Shown here piece after piece: positions 23,300 to 35,600 of a DNA stretch of 64,000 nt (its first letter is position 1; every line of letters starts with the position of its first letter). Source of the stretch: Symbiodinium microadriaticum (taxonomy: Eukaryota > Sar > Dinophyceae > Suessiales > Symbiodiniaceae). The stretch lies in NCBI GenBank assembly GCA_001939145.1, contig LSRX01000595.1, positions 386,141 to 450,140 of the forward strand, written 5' to 3'. Under the pieces are notes generated by a model. It made no database searches, had not been told where the DNA came from, and saw only the letters and a program-made list of their open reading frames with translations. The translations under genes were made by a program, and so were the position numbers.

Positions 23300-25250
23300 G
23301 ATAATCTCCCCTTGCTGGCTCTCTAAAACGGGATTCGAAGCTGAGGGAGATGCCGAGTCTGCAAAGAGTTTCGAGGTGAAGAATCTCCAGGTCTCCACCC
23401 CTCCGCCATAGGCCTAAAATGTCTAACAGAGGCACTCTGCCATCTCTGCCATGCCACTTTCTGTGTTTCGCAGCCTTTGGCACAGCCCGGCACCTGGTGG
23501 CTTCGCAGAAGCGCCCGGCGAAGCTCCTGAGGTCTAGGCGGGGAGCCGCACGCGAAGGACGGTCGCATGTTTCAAGAGCCTGTCGGGAATCTTTCTGCCA
23601 ATGCCGGCTTTCAGATTTATGGGGACCCCGAAAATCTCAGAGGTGAGGGAGGTTGCAATGAGACCAAACCGCGGTCCTTCTGAGCGGCCTTCTGGTAGTC
23701 CAGGTGGAATGCCAAAAGCTTGTTGCCTTCATGGAGGGAGCTTCACAAGCCGGTGAAGCTGTCCGGTCTCTAGCGTCCTCGGCGCACTCTGTCAGTCCGT
23801 AAGGGCCTGGCTCAGCATGTCGTTGGCGACAATTGCAGCGAGCTCGGAGCCCGGAATGACCTGAACAAACTCGAGCACCGGACCAAAGCACCCGGCATGG
23901 ATCTGCGCATCTCGTCCTCTGGCCTGCTCCAGAGCATCCAAGACTCTGCACCAGGCAGCTGCCGCCTGGTGCGGGCAGCGTGGCGCTCCGTACGCGAAGC
24001 CGCGGTGCCCTGCACCCACGGCCCTTCTCTCGCCTCCACGTAGCGGTTCAGGCCTGGAAAGGGGGGGCACTGGACCGCTATAGGGCGCACCCAAAACCCC
24101 CGAGTCTCGTTGGGGTCTGGCCTCGGAGGCTCAGCGCGAAGCCACGCAGCCTCTTTAGAGAGAGAGGGTCGGTAAAAAGGCACTCTCTGCTCTCTTCGGG
24201 GCAGAGGTCCGGCAAAGGGTCCAGGCGACCCGGCACGTTGGCAAGGCTTCCCAGAAGGAGAGCCTGCACAGTTTCTCGACATCAGTGTCCCCTGCCTTGC
24301 AGGGCTGTGCGGGTGGCGCCTGCAGCTTGTCCTGCTGCTCGAAACATCTCTTCTCCACATCATCCACACACTGCTCGAAGCCGTCCCGAAGTAGCGCCTG
24401 GCAGGCCGCGCTACTAGGCTGCAGGCCGCGGGTGTTGAGATAAATCCGGGACTGCAGCCATCCGCTGCGCCGAGAGAGGGGTAGATGGCAACTTAGCGTG
24501 AAGATGAGGTTCCACGAGTTACTTGGCGCAGGGCACGCAAAGACAAACCTCGTACACCGACATCTGCACCGTAGCCAACCGACCTGCTGCCAGTAGTGAA
24601 GTAAGCGTTTTGCGGCCGTTTTCAAGACAACTCCCGGGCCTGATGCCTGCAGCGCAGTCTCGAGCTCCTTGGCCTTATATCTGTGACAACCGAGCCCTGT
24701 CATGCACCGTTGCACCATGCGATTCCGAAAAGGTGCAGCTTCGTAGACGTTCTCTCTGCACCAACAAACCAAGCAAAGGGCTGCAAACACCTCGGCGCCG
24801 TTTGCAATCGCCTGGTCTGCAAAGTTCACTGAACCCAAGACCCTCGGCAGACAAGAGTTGTAGTAGTTCACGTGTGGTTGGGGAAGTCGGCGCTTGATGG
24901 CTTTGGGAATGGCTTTGCGAGGGGCTAAAGAGCAGGCCCTGCTATGACGGTGTTCGTAGCAGCAACGAAGTCGATCCAACCTCCAGGCGTTCGGCGAGTT
25001 CGGCTCCCTCCACTCCTGCAACATCTCGCAACTTCTGGCCAGGCAAATGAGGTGTCGCGGCACAAAAGATGTGGAGCACTTGGAGGCACTCCGGCACCTT
25101 GTGTGGCTTCTGCGGCCTGGCACCAGACGACGTACAGGAATTGTTTGCAGCATTGACACCGTAGGCATGCTGAACTTCACCCGAAAGACAGCTGAAGCTG
25201 CAGACTTCATTGTTGACGAGCTGGGAATCGCGTCAGCTCGATGCACTCTC
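23300..25250 (-). CDS. Unrecognised exons
   Basis: Several minus pieces look coding: VPLLDILGLWRRGGDLEILH (about 23445-23385); DAQIHAGCFGPVLEFVQV then GSELAAIVANDMLSQAL (about 23910-23795); DGFEQCVDDVEKRCFEQQDK (about 24390-24320), continuing to KLCRLSFWEALPT; and GRLDPLPDLCPEESRECLF (about 24225-24165). They lie within a 363-codon open minus frame (25246-24155), but the best pieces fall in different frames, so that frame as a whole is not the gene. A cysteine-rich helical protein is likely; no family is recognised. Confidence 0.35.
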
Positions 25251-25799
25251 CCTTACTTGCCAGAATGTCCGAGTCCTTCTCCAGAATGTCTTCTGCAGCC
25301 TTTCGCTGCTGGCCGAAGACTGCCTGACCAGCAACACGCGCTCTGCTTCCTTGCTTGGCTGCCGTCATCTGCCGTCAGTGTCGCGGCCTCTTCGAAGTTG
25401 CATCTCTCGCAGCAGCAATGGAAACCATAGGTCGCCTATAATGCAATTTGTGGTATGATGCTCCGTGCTGATTCTATACTGGACATTACGATGGCTATGC
25501 AGCATGAGGAACCTGCTAGATTCTGCTAGATCGGTGTAGGCATCAGGTTTTTTTGGTCGCTGAGTCCACAGCCCATCTTTCGTTGTGTTGCAGCAGACGG
25601 TTTTGAGTTGATTGGCTTCTGGCGGAAGCTTTAAGACTTGAGAACGGTCTGTGAAAGGGCCAGGCCGACACACCTTCACGCCACTTAAAGAAGTCCCATA
25701 TGGCCCGTGCCAGCCATGTCATAGCTGCCACAGCTCTCTAGCCACGCCGGACCCAAGTACACTCACCTATGCGATGATTGAAAATTATTTTGGAGATGA

Positions 25800-26600
25800 T
25801 GCCCAGTAGCTCAATCAGTTTTTGTTCTGGGCCCGCGCAGGGCTTATAATCACGGCATCATTGGTAATATCTTGCAGCTGAGCATCCAATGCTTCGCGCC
25901 GTCGGTAAAAGGGCCTCAGATTATGAGCCAGGACAAGGTCGAGGCCATGCGTCGAACGCCAAAGTCCCGGACTGCAAAGTCTCTGCATAGCCTCGGGGCA
26001 TCGCATGCATAGGGCCAGGGCAGCTCGAGGGCCCGGTCCGAGGCCGGCACTGTCAAAAAGCTCCTCTCCGGCTTTCAGGTCCCGTCCTTTACTAATCGAA
26101 ACTGCAGCCACAGCGAAGGGATGTCAGGCTGTGGCTACAGGCTGGATTCCAAGACCCGGGCCGGCACGTAGGAAGAGGCAGTCCAGCACAATCAACCTCT
26201 GAACCTTGGGCTCTGCACGGCTCAGGTCGCCAGGATTCACCATGTCGCGCTTTGGCGCAAACGAGGTCAGAGCATTCGGCAAGCACGAATGGTTGACGTA
26301 AACCGGCAGCAACCACAGCCCAGAGCGCTGGGTATCCTCAGAGGAACATACACACACACACACAACTTGAGACCGCAGCATCAGCGGCGAGTGTTCTGAG
26401 GAGGCAGCATTGCCGATTTCCAGTGGTGCAGCGTTGGGGTTTACCATGGGCAAGCCAAACCTGGCAGACGTCTTGCCACCATATCGTGCTCAACATGACA
26501 TCTCATCCCATCGTGGCGGTAAGATGCCTGACCCGAGAGAGGCCAGGCTGATATCTAAGATTGCTGCTGAGCTACTGGTTGTAGTACAAGATCGACTCCA
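25800..26600 (-). CDS. SET-domain protein, likely lysine methyltransferase
   Basis: Exon about 26325-26165 carries YVNHSCLPNALTSFAPK, which contains the SET hallmark NHSCxPN that shapes the AdoMet site and pseudoknot. A following piece reads QRLIVLDCLFLRAG. The next exon starts at 26101 after GGCTGCAG and reads SISKGRDLKAGEELFDSAG, matching the next SET block (I..GEEL). The usual DY after GEEL is replaced by DSAG, so the catalytic tyrosine is missing or lies elsewhere. The post-SET part is RAALALCMRCPEAMQRLC and onward to about 25830. Possible earlier exons include YARLEEMESILYYNQ (about 26625-26580). A short (GT)n run at about 26344-26362 separates pieces. The class resembles SMYD/SETD-type proteins, but this is not certain. 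Confidence 0.7.
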
Positions 26601-27829
26601 TCTCCTCCAACCTGGCATAGGCTTCCCAATTTCAGGATCTCTAGCAGCCAACTCTCCAGTCAGTGAAAACCAGGCTTGATGAGAAGCTAGTCTAGTCAAA
26701 CAGCGAAACGTAAGAACTTGAAGCCAGCGGTGCGAGATCTCGACTTCAGACTTGGCCTAACGCAGCTCGCGTCAGGCGGACACAAAGCTCAAGGCTCAAG
26801 CCTCCGCTCGCAGCAGCTTCCGGGGGGCCGCCAGCTGTGCTGGGCTGAGAAGCGGCATCTGGCAAACACGACTCACACGGACTCAAACCCAGAACGGACC
26901 CTTCTCAACGGCGACGGGCCTCTGCCTCACTCTCCTTGGTGCCACGCGACAGGCCTGAGGAGATGCCACGCTGAACAGCAGGTCTGGGCCGGTCTGGGCT
27001 CCCGGCTGCGCAGCACCTCTCCGATCTCCTCGCTTCGAGCGGCGCTCCTCTGGAGGAGCCTGGGCAAGTCCTCCCAGAAAAGGGCTCACTCCGTTCCCCG
27101 CTTTGCCTCCCCTTATGCGCCTTGTGCCTTCTGCAACGGCTCTCACTCCGAGTCTTGCAACGCATAGGACCATGACCGTTGCAAGCCTCTTGGAGGACCC
27201 AGATAAGACATTGCGCAACACCGCGGCAGTCGTTGTGAGTTGTGATCTGCCCATTCCCAGAGTCCCTGATCGATCTAGCCCTTCATGCAGGACCCCTAAG
27301 GTGAAAACAATGCAGATCGATGTTAGTTCTCTTGGTGGGCTTTTGTCTTGGGGCCTGCCCCCTTTCCATTCACCGTTTCTCAGCGCACCTTGCACCTCGT
27401 CCCTTTCAGCTGAGGCGGGGAGCGACAGTCTCTGACTGGGGAGCATGTTTTAAAATGAGAGTGTTCATCGTCGCTCACGTGCTTGTCGGCTGCCAGGGCA
27501 TGAATGAATCGACGTACAATCTGGGCACCAACAGTAAAGTGAAGTCAACTCCGCTTCATGCAGGCTGCGGCTCCTCGTTCAGGCCCGTGACCAAGGCTTG
27601 GGCACAAAGAAGAAGCCTCCGGCAAAAAGGTGCTAACAGTTCATCCTCCGCGAGGCATCAGGAAAACTCGGGCCTTTGTGCGATGTTATGCAAGCGTGAG
27701 CTGATGTTTAGAGCCCGCAGGTGGTATTAGAAACTGCCGAAGGCAAACAACACCACGGCCTTCCTTGCTGAACGTCTTCCGTCAAGAAAAGACCTCGGCC
27801 TGCAAAACTTGGAGCAGATTGAAGACAAT

Positions 27830-27992
27830 AGAAGTAGCAATAGTAATCATCATGATAAGAATACAAGTAATAATAGTAGTAATACGTACTATAGTAACAG
27901 GAATAGTAACAGCAATAGTAATAGTTATGGCAATAGCAATAGTAATGGTAATAGTAGTAGTAATAGTAGGAGTAGTAGTAGCAGTAGAATCT
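27830..27992 (+). repeat. Imperfect AAT/AGT trinucleotide tract
   Basis: About 160 bp of AGTAAT/AATAGT-type triplets with scattered ACG, GGC and ATC units. It is older and more decayed than the tract at 5.8 kb and gives artificial Asn/Ser or Tyr runs in translation. A shorter CTACTACTACTGCTGCTGCT block lies near 28143. Confidence 0.9.
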
Positions 27993-28714
27993 GATCTGCC
28001 CTTCCGCCTCTCTCAGGCGAATAGCCGATGCGAACCTCAAGTCAATGGGCGGAGTCGGCAAGAACCCCAATGTTGGAGTGGAGATCTTCTGTGGCCACTA
28101 CTCTGCTCTCTACTGCTGCCCTTTTGTTTGGCATGGTCTGAGCTACTACTACTGCTGCTGCTTCTTATCATCATGATTCCTTGCTTATGTCTCGCTTGCG
28201 AACGCGTGCGGACGCTGCGCGGCGAAACTGGAAACTTGTGTTCAATCCAACGCCAAAGGATGGCCACAAAAGAAAACCCGCAACGAAATGCCCTGCGGAT
28301 TTACACAAGCTTTGGTGCCGCCCTCCGTCCTTAGGCACAGGCGGGGCCCACGTATGGCTCCACATCCAAGCTTGCGATGACGAAGTCTTCACCCTGGAAG
28401 CACGAGTTCAAAACCAAAATACGCAAGGTCACCACCGAAAGGGTGCCTCCAGAAGATGGTCAAGCTGCTCAAGCTGCTGGGTATCTGACCTCGTTCCAAG
28501 TCGTTCCAAGGGAGGGGTTGGAGGTGCAGCGTGGCAAGGCTGCCTGAGGCCTGAGGACACAACTGTTGCTTCTGCTTGGCCTTGGCCTTGGCAAAAGTGC
28601 CATCCGAGAGCAACAGGACCCTGGGCCAGTGGCGACAGCTCGGCCGACTGCAACTGCCAAAGTGCCTGTCTGGAAGTATTTCTCATACACCTTCCATCAG
28701 ATCACCGTAGATAG

Positions 28715-29160
28715 GAGAGCTTGGATAGCTAGGCACGAGGCCTAGATGCAATCAAACTCCCCAAGGATCCGCCTCCAGCCATGCATAGCGGCCCTCCGCT
28801 TCCTGCAACCGCCGACGCACCTCATCCCCCAAACTCAGATCGCAAATGCAAACTCCCCAAAGCGCTCCCGAGTCTACATTCACTCCTAGAGTCAGCCGTG
28901 CACACAAATACACGACTGACAAACTTACGGCTCTTCTACATTAGCCTTTAAATGGAACTCACAGCACACAAGACATGAGAGTGCTTCTGTGCACGCCGTG
29001 CGGTGAGCAGGCTGCTGCAAGTGTTGCGAGCAGTCTGCATTGAAGCGCCAACTGTGCATTTTGGTCCTTTAATTGTATGCCAGGTCCGCTGGGCTTGCGA
29101 CGGATGTCAGTGCAGATGCTACCTGAGTGCCACCCCAGCGAGACTTACTTGGTCAAGTCA
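28715..29160. other. Spacer without a supported gene
   Basis: Short open frames only, and no motif, repeat or convincing splice context. It lies just 3' of the TPR gene on the minus strand and may contain its 3' UTR. Confidence 0.4.
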
Positions 29161-29184
29161 TAATCTCAGCTCTGATCTGCTGAG

Positions 29185-30208
29185 ACTGCAGCAGCCTCGT
29201 CTGTGGGCCGCAAGCGCAAAGCTTCCTTGAGCGCACCCTCTGCCTCGAAATGCGGCTGTAATCGGCAATGAATTGGTGTGATTTCAAGGCACTCTCTTTT
29301 TAGGCTTGCCGGAAGGCCTCCAAAAGTGGGGTGAAGGTAAGCCAGGTAAAGGATCCCAAAAGGCAACATGCTTCATTTTTCTCTTTTGAGGCCCTTGAGG
29401 ATTGGAGCTCTCCAGAGGAGCAGCGGCCGTTTTTTGCCCTGCACTGTTCTCGGTTCTGACCTTGTACTGAAGCCCGTACAGCCGTACAGCGATTAGCTTT
29501 TCGCTTTGGCGATGGCTCCACTCTGCTTCAGAAGTCCCCCGGCAGTCTTGCCAGCAACCACCACAAAATCACAAAATCGAAACGAGGCACCACGTCTAGC
29601 TGTGTCTAGCTGTCCGACTCGGGACTAACATGGACATGCACACACCGAAAGGCAACGACCTGACGACCCTGGAGTGGCAAAGGCCGGCCTCTTCGAGTCT
29701 GGACAAACTGGCGTTGGCCATGCCCAGGCGGTACCTGAAGAGCGACACCACAAGACAAGACTCGGCCAGAAAGCCCACCAGGCGCACCAAGCTTTCGGGT
29801 TCTCGGGCGCGATGGCACGTGCTGCAGAAGCGTCCTCCAAGGCTCCAAGAATGCTTCGCCTCTCTGATGGAAATAAAAAGCCGTCACAGCCCTTGCCTCG
29901 AGGGCATCTTCAAAGTGCTGCAGCTTCAATCGGCATCTGAGAGAACTGAAAGCAGCCCAGCTTGTCTTTGTTGTGAGGTGGGCCGAGGCCAGTGCTGTGC
30001 TCGACTGACGAGTGCTGATGCCCGGGACTCTGCATCCACTGCAGATGCGAGGGCCTGGGAAATCGAGAGAAGTGGAGCTGAGTTGCTAAGCTCAGGCTCC
30101 ATCTTTCACTTGGAAACCTTTGGTCTATGCAGCCTCTGTGTACAGGTCTTCTGCTTTGCAGAATTGGCCATCTCGGTAGGCAGCCGCTGCTGCCTCGGCG
30201 GAGGACAT
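29185..30208 (-). CDS. TPR-repeat protein, co-chaperone-like
   Basis: The start codon is the ATG at 30208-30206. The first exon reads MSSAEAAAAAYRDGQFCKA then EDLYTEA and ends near 30142 at a GC donor. Next exons: LASAVDAESRASALVSRAQ (about 30055-29990, after TTCCCAG); RLKLQHFEDALEARAVTAF (about 29935-29870); EDASAARAIAPENPKAW (about 29850-29795); YRLGMANASLSRLEEAGL (about 29740-29665, after CTTCAG); and HFEAEGALKEALRLRPTDE (about 29255-29190). Joined, PKAW-YRLGMA restores a textbook TPR motif, and three repeats of about 34 residues fit the pattern of Hop/STI1-like or other co-chaperone TPR domains. The C-terminal end is unresolved. TPR assignment is firm; partner (Hsp70/Hsp90) and role are inference. 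Confidence 0.75.
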
Positions 30209-30889
30209 CCATCTCAAGATCGATGAACAATCAAACCACCTGCATTCTGCTGAGCTTCCATAAAATGGCCGTTGCTGGCTCCGTCTCTGTGCGCCCATGG
30301 GATCTACGCAGCAGCCACGGAGCAGCCCGCACAAACTATCCGTGCCTAGGAAGGGGTGAAGTGGGACTTCTCATCTTAGGGTTCGGATGGAGAAGCGAGC
30401 CGACCTGCGACGAGTGTTACTGGGTAACATGTGCTGAGCCATCAGTCAAATGGGCTCGGTCTGCAGACGAACTTGGAGCCAGCGAGGACATCAGCAGCAA
30501 CATGCACAGGCTCTCTGGACTATTGTGTACATTTTCATCATACTACCGCTTAGCAAACTTTACTTTACGAGGCACCAGCATGTCGCCGTGGATAGTACTT
30601 TCAACTACTGGTTGGGCTGCAAGCTTCGCTGGCGCCGACATGTGTCTACACATGGCGCTCTCTAGGTCATTCGATCTATAGTTTCGTGTGGTCCCCACCA
30701 TACTCGTCTCGTGCACAAGGCTCGTGCACAGGCAATCCGGAGCCCTGAACCTGTGCGTTCCTCGAAGAGTATCCCACTTTCCCCCCACCAACGGGTCCGT
30801 CCTGAGTCCTAACACAGGTCGAATTGGCGACATGCTCTTTCTCTTTCTGTCTCCACCTCCCTCCCCTTCCTTCTGAGGATCTGGACGGA

Positions 30890-31055
30890 ACAGGTTGCAT
30901 CCTCCGACTGATCACACTGCAGCACAGTTCAGCGAGAATGTGCAAGCTGCAGATGGGGGCGAACATCCACAACGAGTCCCAGGGACTGCGGGTCCTGGCT
31001 GGCACGTCTGCCATGCGGGAAAATTTGCGATCGAAGAGGCTACAGCAAGGCAAAG
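30890..31055 (-). CDS. Unrecognised exon with a hydrophobic segment
   Basis: The minus frame reads FDRKFSRMADVPARTRSPW then MFAPICSLHILAELCCSVI and SRRMQPVPS. A moderately hydrophobic stretch followed by basic residues suggests membrane contact. It lies between the TPR gene and the 3' end of the glucan synthase gene. No family is recognised. Confidence 0.3.
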
Positions 31056-31329
31056 CTCAAGCGACTGCCTTAACAGCGGAGACGCGGTCGCCAATGACAA
31101 AGGGTCTGTCGATCAACTGCAGGGAGGATTCCTGACAAGAGGCAGTACGAAGCAAGGGTTGCATCGAGTCGATGCACCTCTGTGCACCTTTGTGCAGCTT
31201 TATCGGCTTACCTTTGTCCCGCCTTCATACGCAAGCCTGGCGTCTGGTGAAGATTGTCACCGATCCAGGAAACGCTGCATCGTCCTGGGGGCAGCTCCTC
31301 CGATGGCAACCCAAGCCAACATGACAGCC

Positions 31330-32085
31330 CAGTGCAGCGAGACACCACACACCTGAGGACGTGATAGATGCCTCGTCAGACGATGTGCCATCATCGTAGC
31401 CGGAAACTCGGTAGACCTGCATGCCGTGAGGAAAGCACAGCTTATGAGCAGTCCGAAACGATCTGCCAGATTTGGCCTGGCCACGCCACATCCACCTGCG
31501 CCAGCATGTAAAGGCTTGGAGAAGATGCCTATGGGCCTAGCCGCCTAGCTACCGTATCTCTTGGATGTGGTCAAGGACAACTGCCCCTTGCAACTGACCC
31601 CCGGCGCCGACGTAGCAGTCTACCACAGAATGCTGAACGCATGTCTTGAGAGGGCGCACCGCAGCTTCTGCTTTCTGGACCCAGGTCGCAGCTCCACGAC
31701 GTCACTTAGAGCAGTCGTTGTCAGAGACACAAACACATATACGGAAGTGCCAGACAGCATGTGGCAGAAGTTTCCTGCATCAACAAGCCTGTGCAAGGCG
31801 CAAAGTCACACTATCACCAACTGCGGGCTTTTCTATGGAGAAATCGATGCAGCTGCCACGAGCTCCGTGACGGCGCTAAGCCAAGTCCGCGCCAAGGCCG
31901 TGCCAGTTGCGCCGCGGCCGGCGCTCGGCGGCGCTCCGCCCTCAACGGGCGCTGCGCCTCTGGGCCAGGGCAGGGCCAGAGGCATCGAACGTCCGAAGCT
32001 CGAAGAGCTCGGGACTCATCAGGGCCTCTGTGATCTCCGTGGTCCGGGTGAGCCTGCACGATGAAGTCCTGGTCATCTGAAATGT
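31330..32085 (-). CDS. Unrecognised exons
   Basis: One piece (about 31425-31360) lies between a clear acceptor (GCATGCAG) and a GT donor (TCAG|GTGTGTGG) and reads VYRVSGYDDGTSSDEASIT. Another (about 32055-31975) reads LTRTTEITEALMSPELFEL then FDASGPALAQR. A plus-strand frame (31561-32064) overlaps and is not clearly worse, so strand choice is tentative. No family is recognised. Confidence 0.25.
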
Positions 32086-32654
32086 CAAGATATCTAGAAT
32101 CTAAAGATGTCAACACATGAAGATTAAAAATAGCCAGAGAGAGAGAGAGAGAGATAGAAGAAAGCCCGCCAGACGTCCTGCGCCAACGACTGACACATGT
32201 TGGTGTTACCTTGCTCTCACTGGCAGGGGAGCAGCCTGGCAATCGACTCTTCCAGCTTGACTGCTAAACGCATATTGATTCAATGTTGAATGCCAGAATC
32301 GATCGAGATTCCCAACAGCCACAGATTACAGCTTGCAGTAGCTGCCCCAGACGATCTTTGGAACTAGTGTGCCTCGTCACTGCTGCTTGTCTCTGCGCTT
32401 GTTTGCTCGTCGCTGGGCTCTGAGTCTGTCTCCTGGCCAGAACGTAAAGCGTTTTAACACACTGTCGGCTGTTTCCGGTGTTTCGCACATGCTTTGGTCT
32501 GCTTGGATGGGACCCCAGTCTGTCCCCACCACATGCCGAAAATCTGCGGCGAGCGCGATGGCCAGTGCTGCGATATATCAGGAACTCCTTTGCTGCCACA
32601 GAAAGCATTCGAGCATCGGTGTCCTACTCCAGATGGCAATGCTTCTCAACGGTA

Positions 32655-35600
32655 CTAACGGTGCTGAGCCACGTGCAGGTCAAAAGAGCTGCACAGTCTT
32701 CGCACCGCACTGTTGAAGTAGCTGAGGATGAGAAGGGGAACCAGGATCACTGTGGAAGTGATCATGTCCCTGAACCTAGGAAGAAGTGGCTTGGAACCAC
32801 ACACAGGCCACAGGAGGATCATTGACTGCAATTCAGCAGCATGCGATTGGTGAGCACCCAGAAATACAATGCCTGCCAGGGCAGAGCGGCTCAGACTTGC
32901 GGAGGCTACGCCGCTACGCCGCTGCTGAAGGCTGAAGGTGTCACAAAACCTCAAAAGAGGACCCCTTCAATGCCCTTTCAGCTCTCTGAAGCTCCCGGCC
33001 CCAAACATCAAAGGGAGCCTGAAGCCCGCGCTCCGGTTTGCAGAGACCGCCCCTCGCACAGCGTGAGCGCAAGAGGCCTCACAGCGAGAAAATATTCCGA
33101 GAATCCATGCTGCCTGCAGCACAGAAGCAGCCTTCTGCAAGGTAAATCATCACCTCCAACAGAAGATATTTCAGGATGAACCTTTGGCACAAGCACGGAA
33201 AACGCCGCTTCAAGAGGAGCGAGCTATCACAACATGGCGGCCTTCATTCCTGTGCAAAGCCTCTTATCTATGTATTCGTTGGTTGGACGTCATTCCTGCT
33301 TGTGCTTCGTTCATTTCGAGCAGCCCGGCGATGTAGTCTTTCCATCGGCCAGTGTTCCGCAGTATATCCAAGCAAAGGGCAGCTTCCGCGATTTGCAGCA
33401 GGACCACAACCGGTGCCAACAAAGGCACCAATGCTTTCCTGACGTCCACTTCCATGACGCTCTCGGCCGCAATCACTTGAAAGATAAAACCTTGAAGCAT
33501 GAAACAAGCCAAGCATCAGCAAGTCCCAGCTGGACCGCATAGTGGATCTACAGCTTCTCCTCGCCACGCAATTAAGTGTCAGGGTATTGTATTCTGCACC
33601 GGAACTGCCCCGCAGGATGTGCATGCAGAGCTAACTCAAAGGTCCTGATACAGCTGGTGAAACTACACCCGAGGGCAGCTAGCATGCAGAAGACCATGGA
33701 GAATGCGACTGGTGGTAGTAGCGTCAGCGCAGCCACCTGCTGGACATTGCCCAACACATTTGGCTCTGATCTCCAGGATCAGTATGACAACAGCTGCCTC
33801 TTCCATAAGGGCGTGCTTGGAGAAGATAATCTGCAACATACTGACCTGCACAGCGACGTGGCTCCGTGAGCAAACACGGAAGGACTAGACGTTGCTTACT
33901 GTTCGGAACATACTGCGAAGTTGACAGCCTTGTGATTGACGACCGCAAACCAAACCGACACGCCCAAGAATACCTCACGAGGAGGGCGGCGCTGGCGGGA
34001 GAAGGACTCCGATCCTCTGTGACCCACACTCTTGCAGGTGAGCTGCAAACAGAAAGTTGAAGTCCAACATGGAAATACTCAATCCAGCACGTGGCTTTAG
34101 CTGACATTCCTGGAACCGGGAAGGATATGCAAAGGCCTGCTGATGCTGCATCTTCCCTGCCTCATACCATCGGATCCATCCACGGCCCCAATTCTTGAAG
34201 AAAAAGGCACACAAACTCCTCCTGACGCGGGGAGGCGGAGCAGAGCAGGGCAGCGAAGAAAGTGATTGCCCTGAGCCGACCCGTGGGTCCGGGGGTCCTG
34301 TCTTCCTCTATGTGGCGACGGGCGAACTGGTGCGGGTTGAAGATGAAAGGGGCATAAAGCCAAGAGATGATTGTCAATCCGATGCCTCAGTCATCTCCCG
34401 CATCTGCATGCTAGCATAAAACATATCTGGGGGGTCTGCTCGGTCAAGGCTGATAACCAAAGCTCCGCATCCGTTCTAGGGTCCTGAACATACTTGAGCT
34501 GAACCCCCGCAAAGTGCTGGAACAATCGCAATGGGGCAAGCTTCCATTGTCGCGCGAGTGATGTAATGAATGTCGGTCTGTCTCCAGCTTTGAAGCAAAT
34601 TGTGCTGAGTACGCGACACACCCAAACAGGTGAAAGCCGGTGACCTTGGTCGCTGCACTTCAAGGAAGTCGAGGCCGTGCAGCTCCACTCTTTGCCGAGA
34701 GTCGGTAGACGTTAACAGAGCTCATCCTTGGCAGCCGCGGAGGAGAACCACAGGGACAGCCCAAGCTTAGGCGAGGCGAGTGAGGTGCGCACCCTCCCAG
34801 ACCGACCACCATCACCGAGGCGATCAGAAGGATCAGCCCATCATAGAACGCTTGCACCGCGTAATCTAAGTAAAGACCTCCGCGTATCACACAGCATCTC
34901 AGCATGCCTGACTTATATTGGCCCTGAAGAACTTCGGGCAGCAGCCATCGAAGTCGTCAGGCTCCGTCTTGGCCCGGATGAAGTGGCGACGCTCTGTCGG
35001 CAAACTTCGACCGGTGCTGATGTATTTGGCACCGCCTCGAAGTCGCGAGTCGTGATGTTTTTTGTGTCAAAGCCTGAAGCTCTCAGGCGCTTGAGTCAAG
35101 TCACCGTAGCGTAGCTCGTTGATGACCTAAGGTCGGACACAGCTGCTGGACGGCAGGTGTCCATGACCTAATGCCCACAAGCAGCATAGAAGCCAATTAT
35201 CTTGGCTTGGAACACGAACCTCAGAACCACCACGCAAAGCTGCCACATACATTGGCTTGAAGCTTGTGGGCTCTGCTCGTTGCCAAGCTGCATCAAGAAG
35301 GAGAGAGTGAAAATTTGCTTCAACAGCCGCTGCACAGCGATCTTGAAGCTCCTGGACTTGAAGTGGAAAGGCAGAATAGGAAGAGCCACGGGTGTGAGCC
35401 GTGAGCAGGTGCCGTCGTAGCGGGGCACGATAAGACAGTTCCGACGTTGAGAGCAAGGGCTGGCTGTCTCATGCAATCTGTGTCACACCACGCAGAACGC
35501 ATCCACTTCCCTTCGCATGAGGCTGTAAGCAGGCAGTCCTTTCCAGCCACTCTTCAATGAAAAGCGGTGCAGCCGTTGCGAGAAGCACAAGCAGCAGCAA

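Noticed and set aside
24155..25246. 363-codon minus-strand ORF as a single gene
   Set aside because: The convincing protein-like pieces lie in more than one frame across this region, so the continuous frame is partly introns read through.
26780..26810. Spliced-leader relic (GCTCAAGGCTCAAG)
   Set aside because: Only the last 6-8 bases resemble the dinoflagellate spliced leader, and the TTTTGG core is absent.
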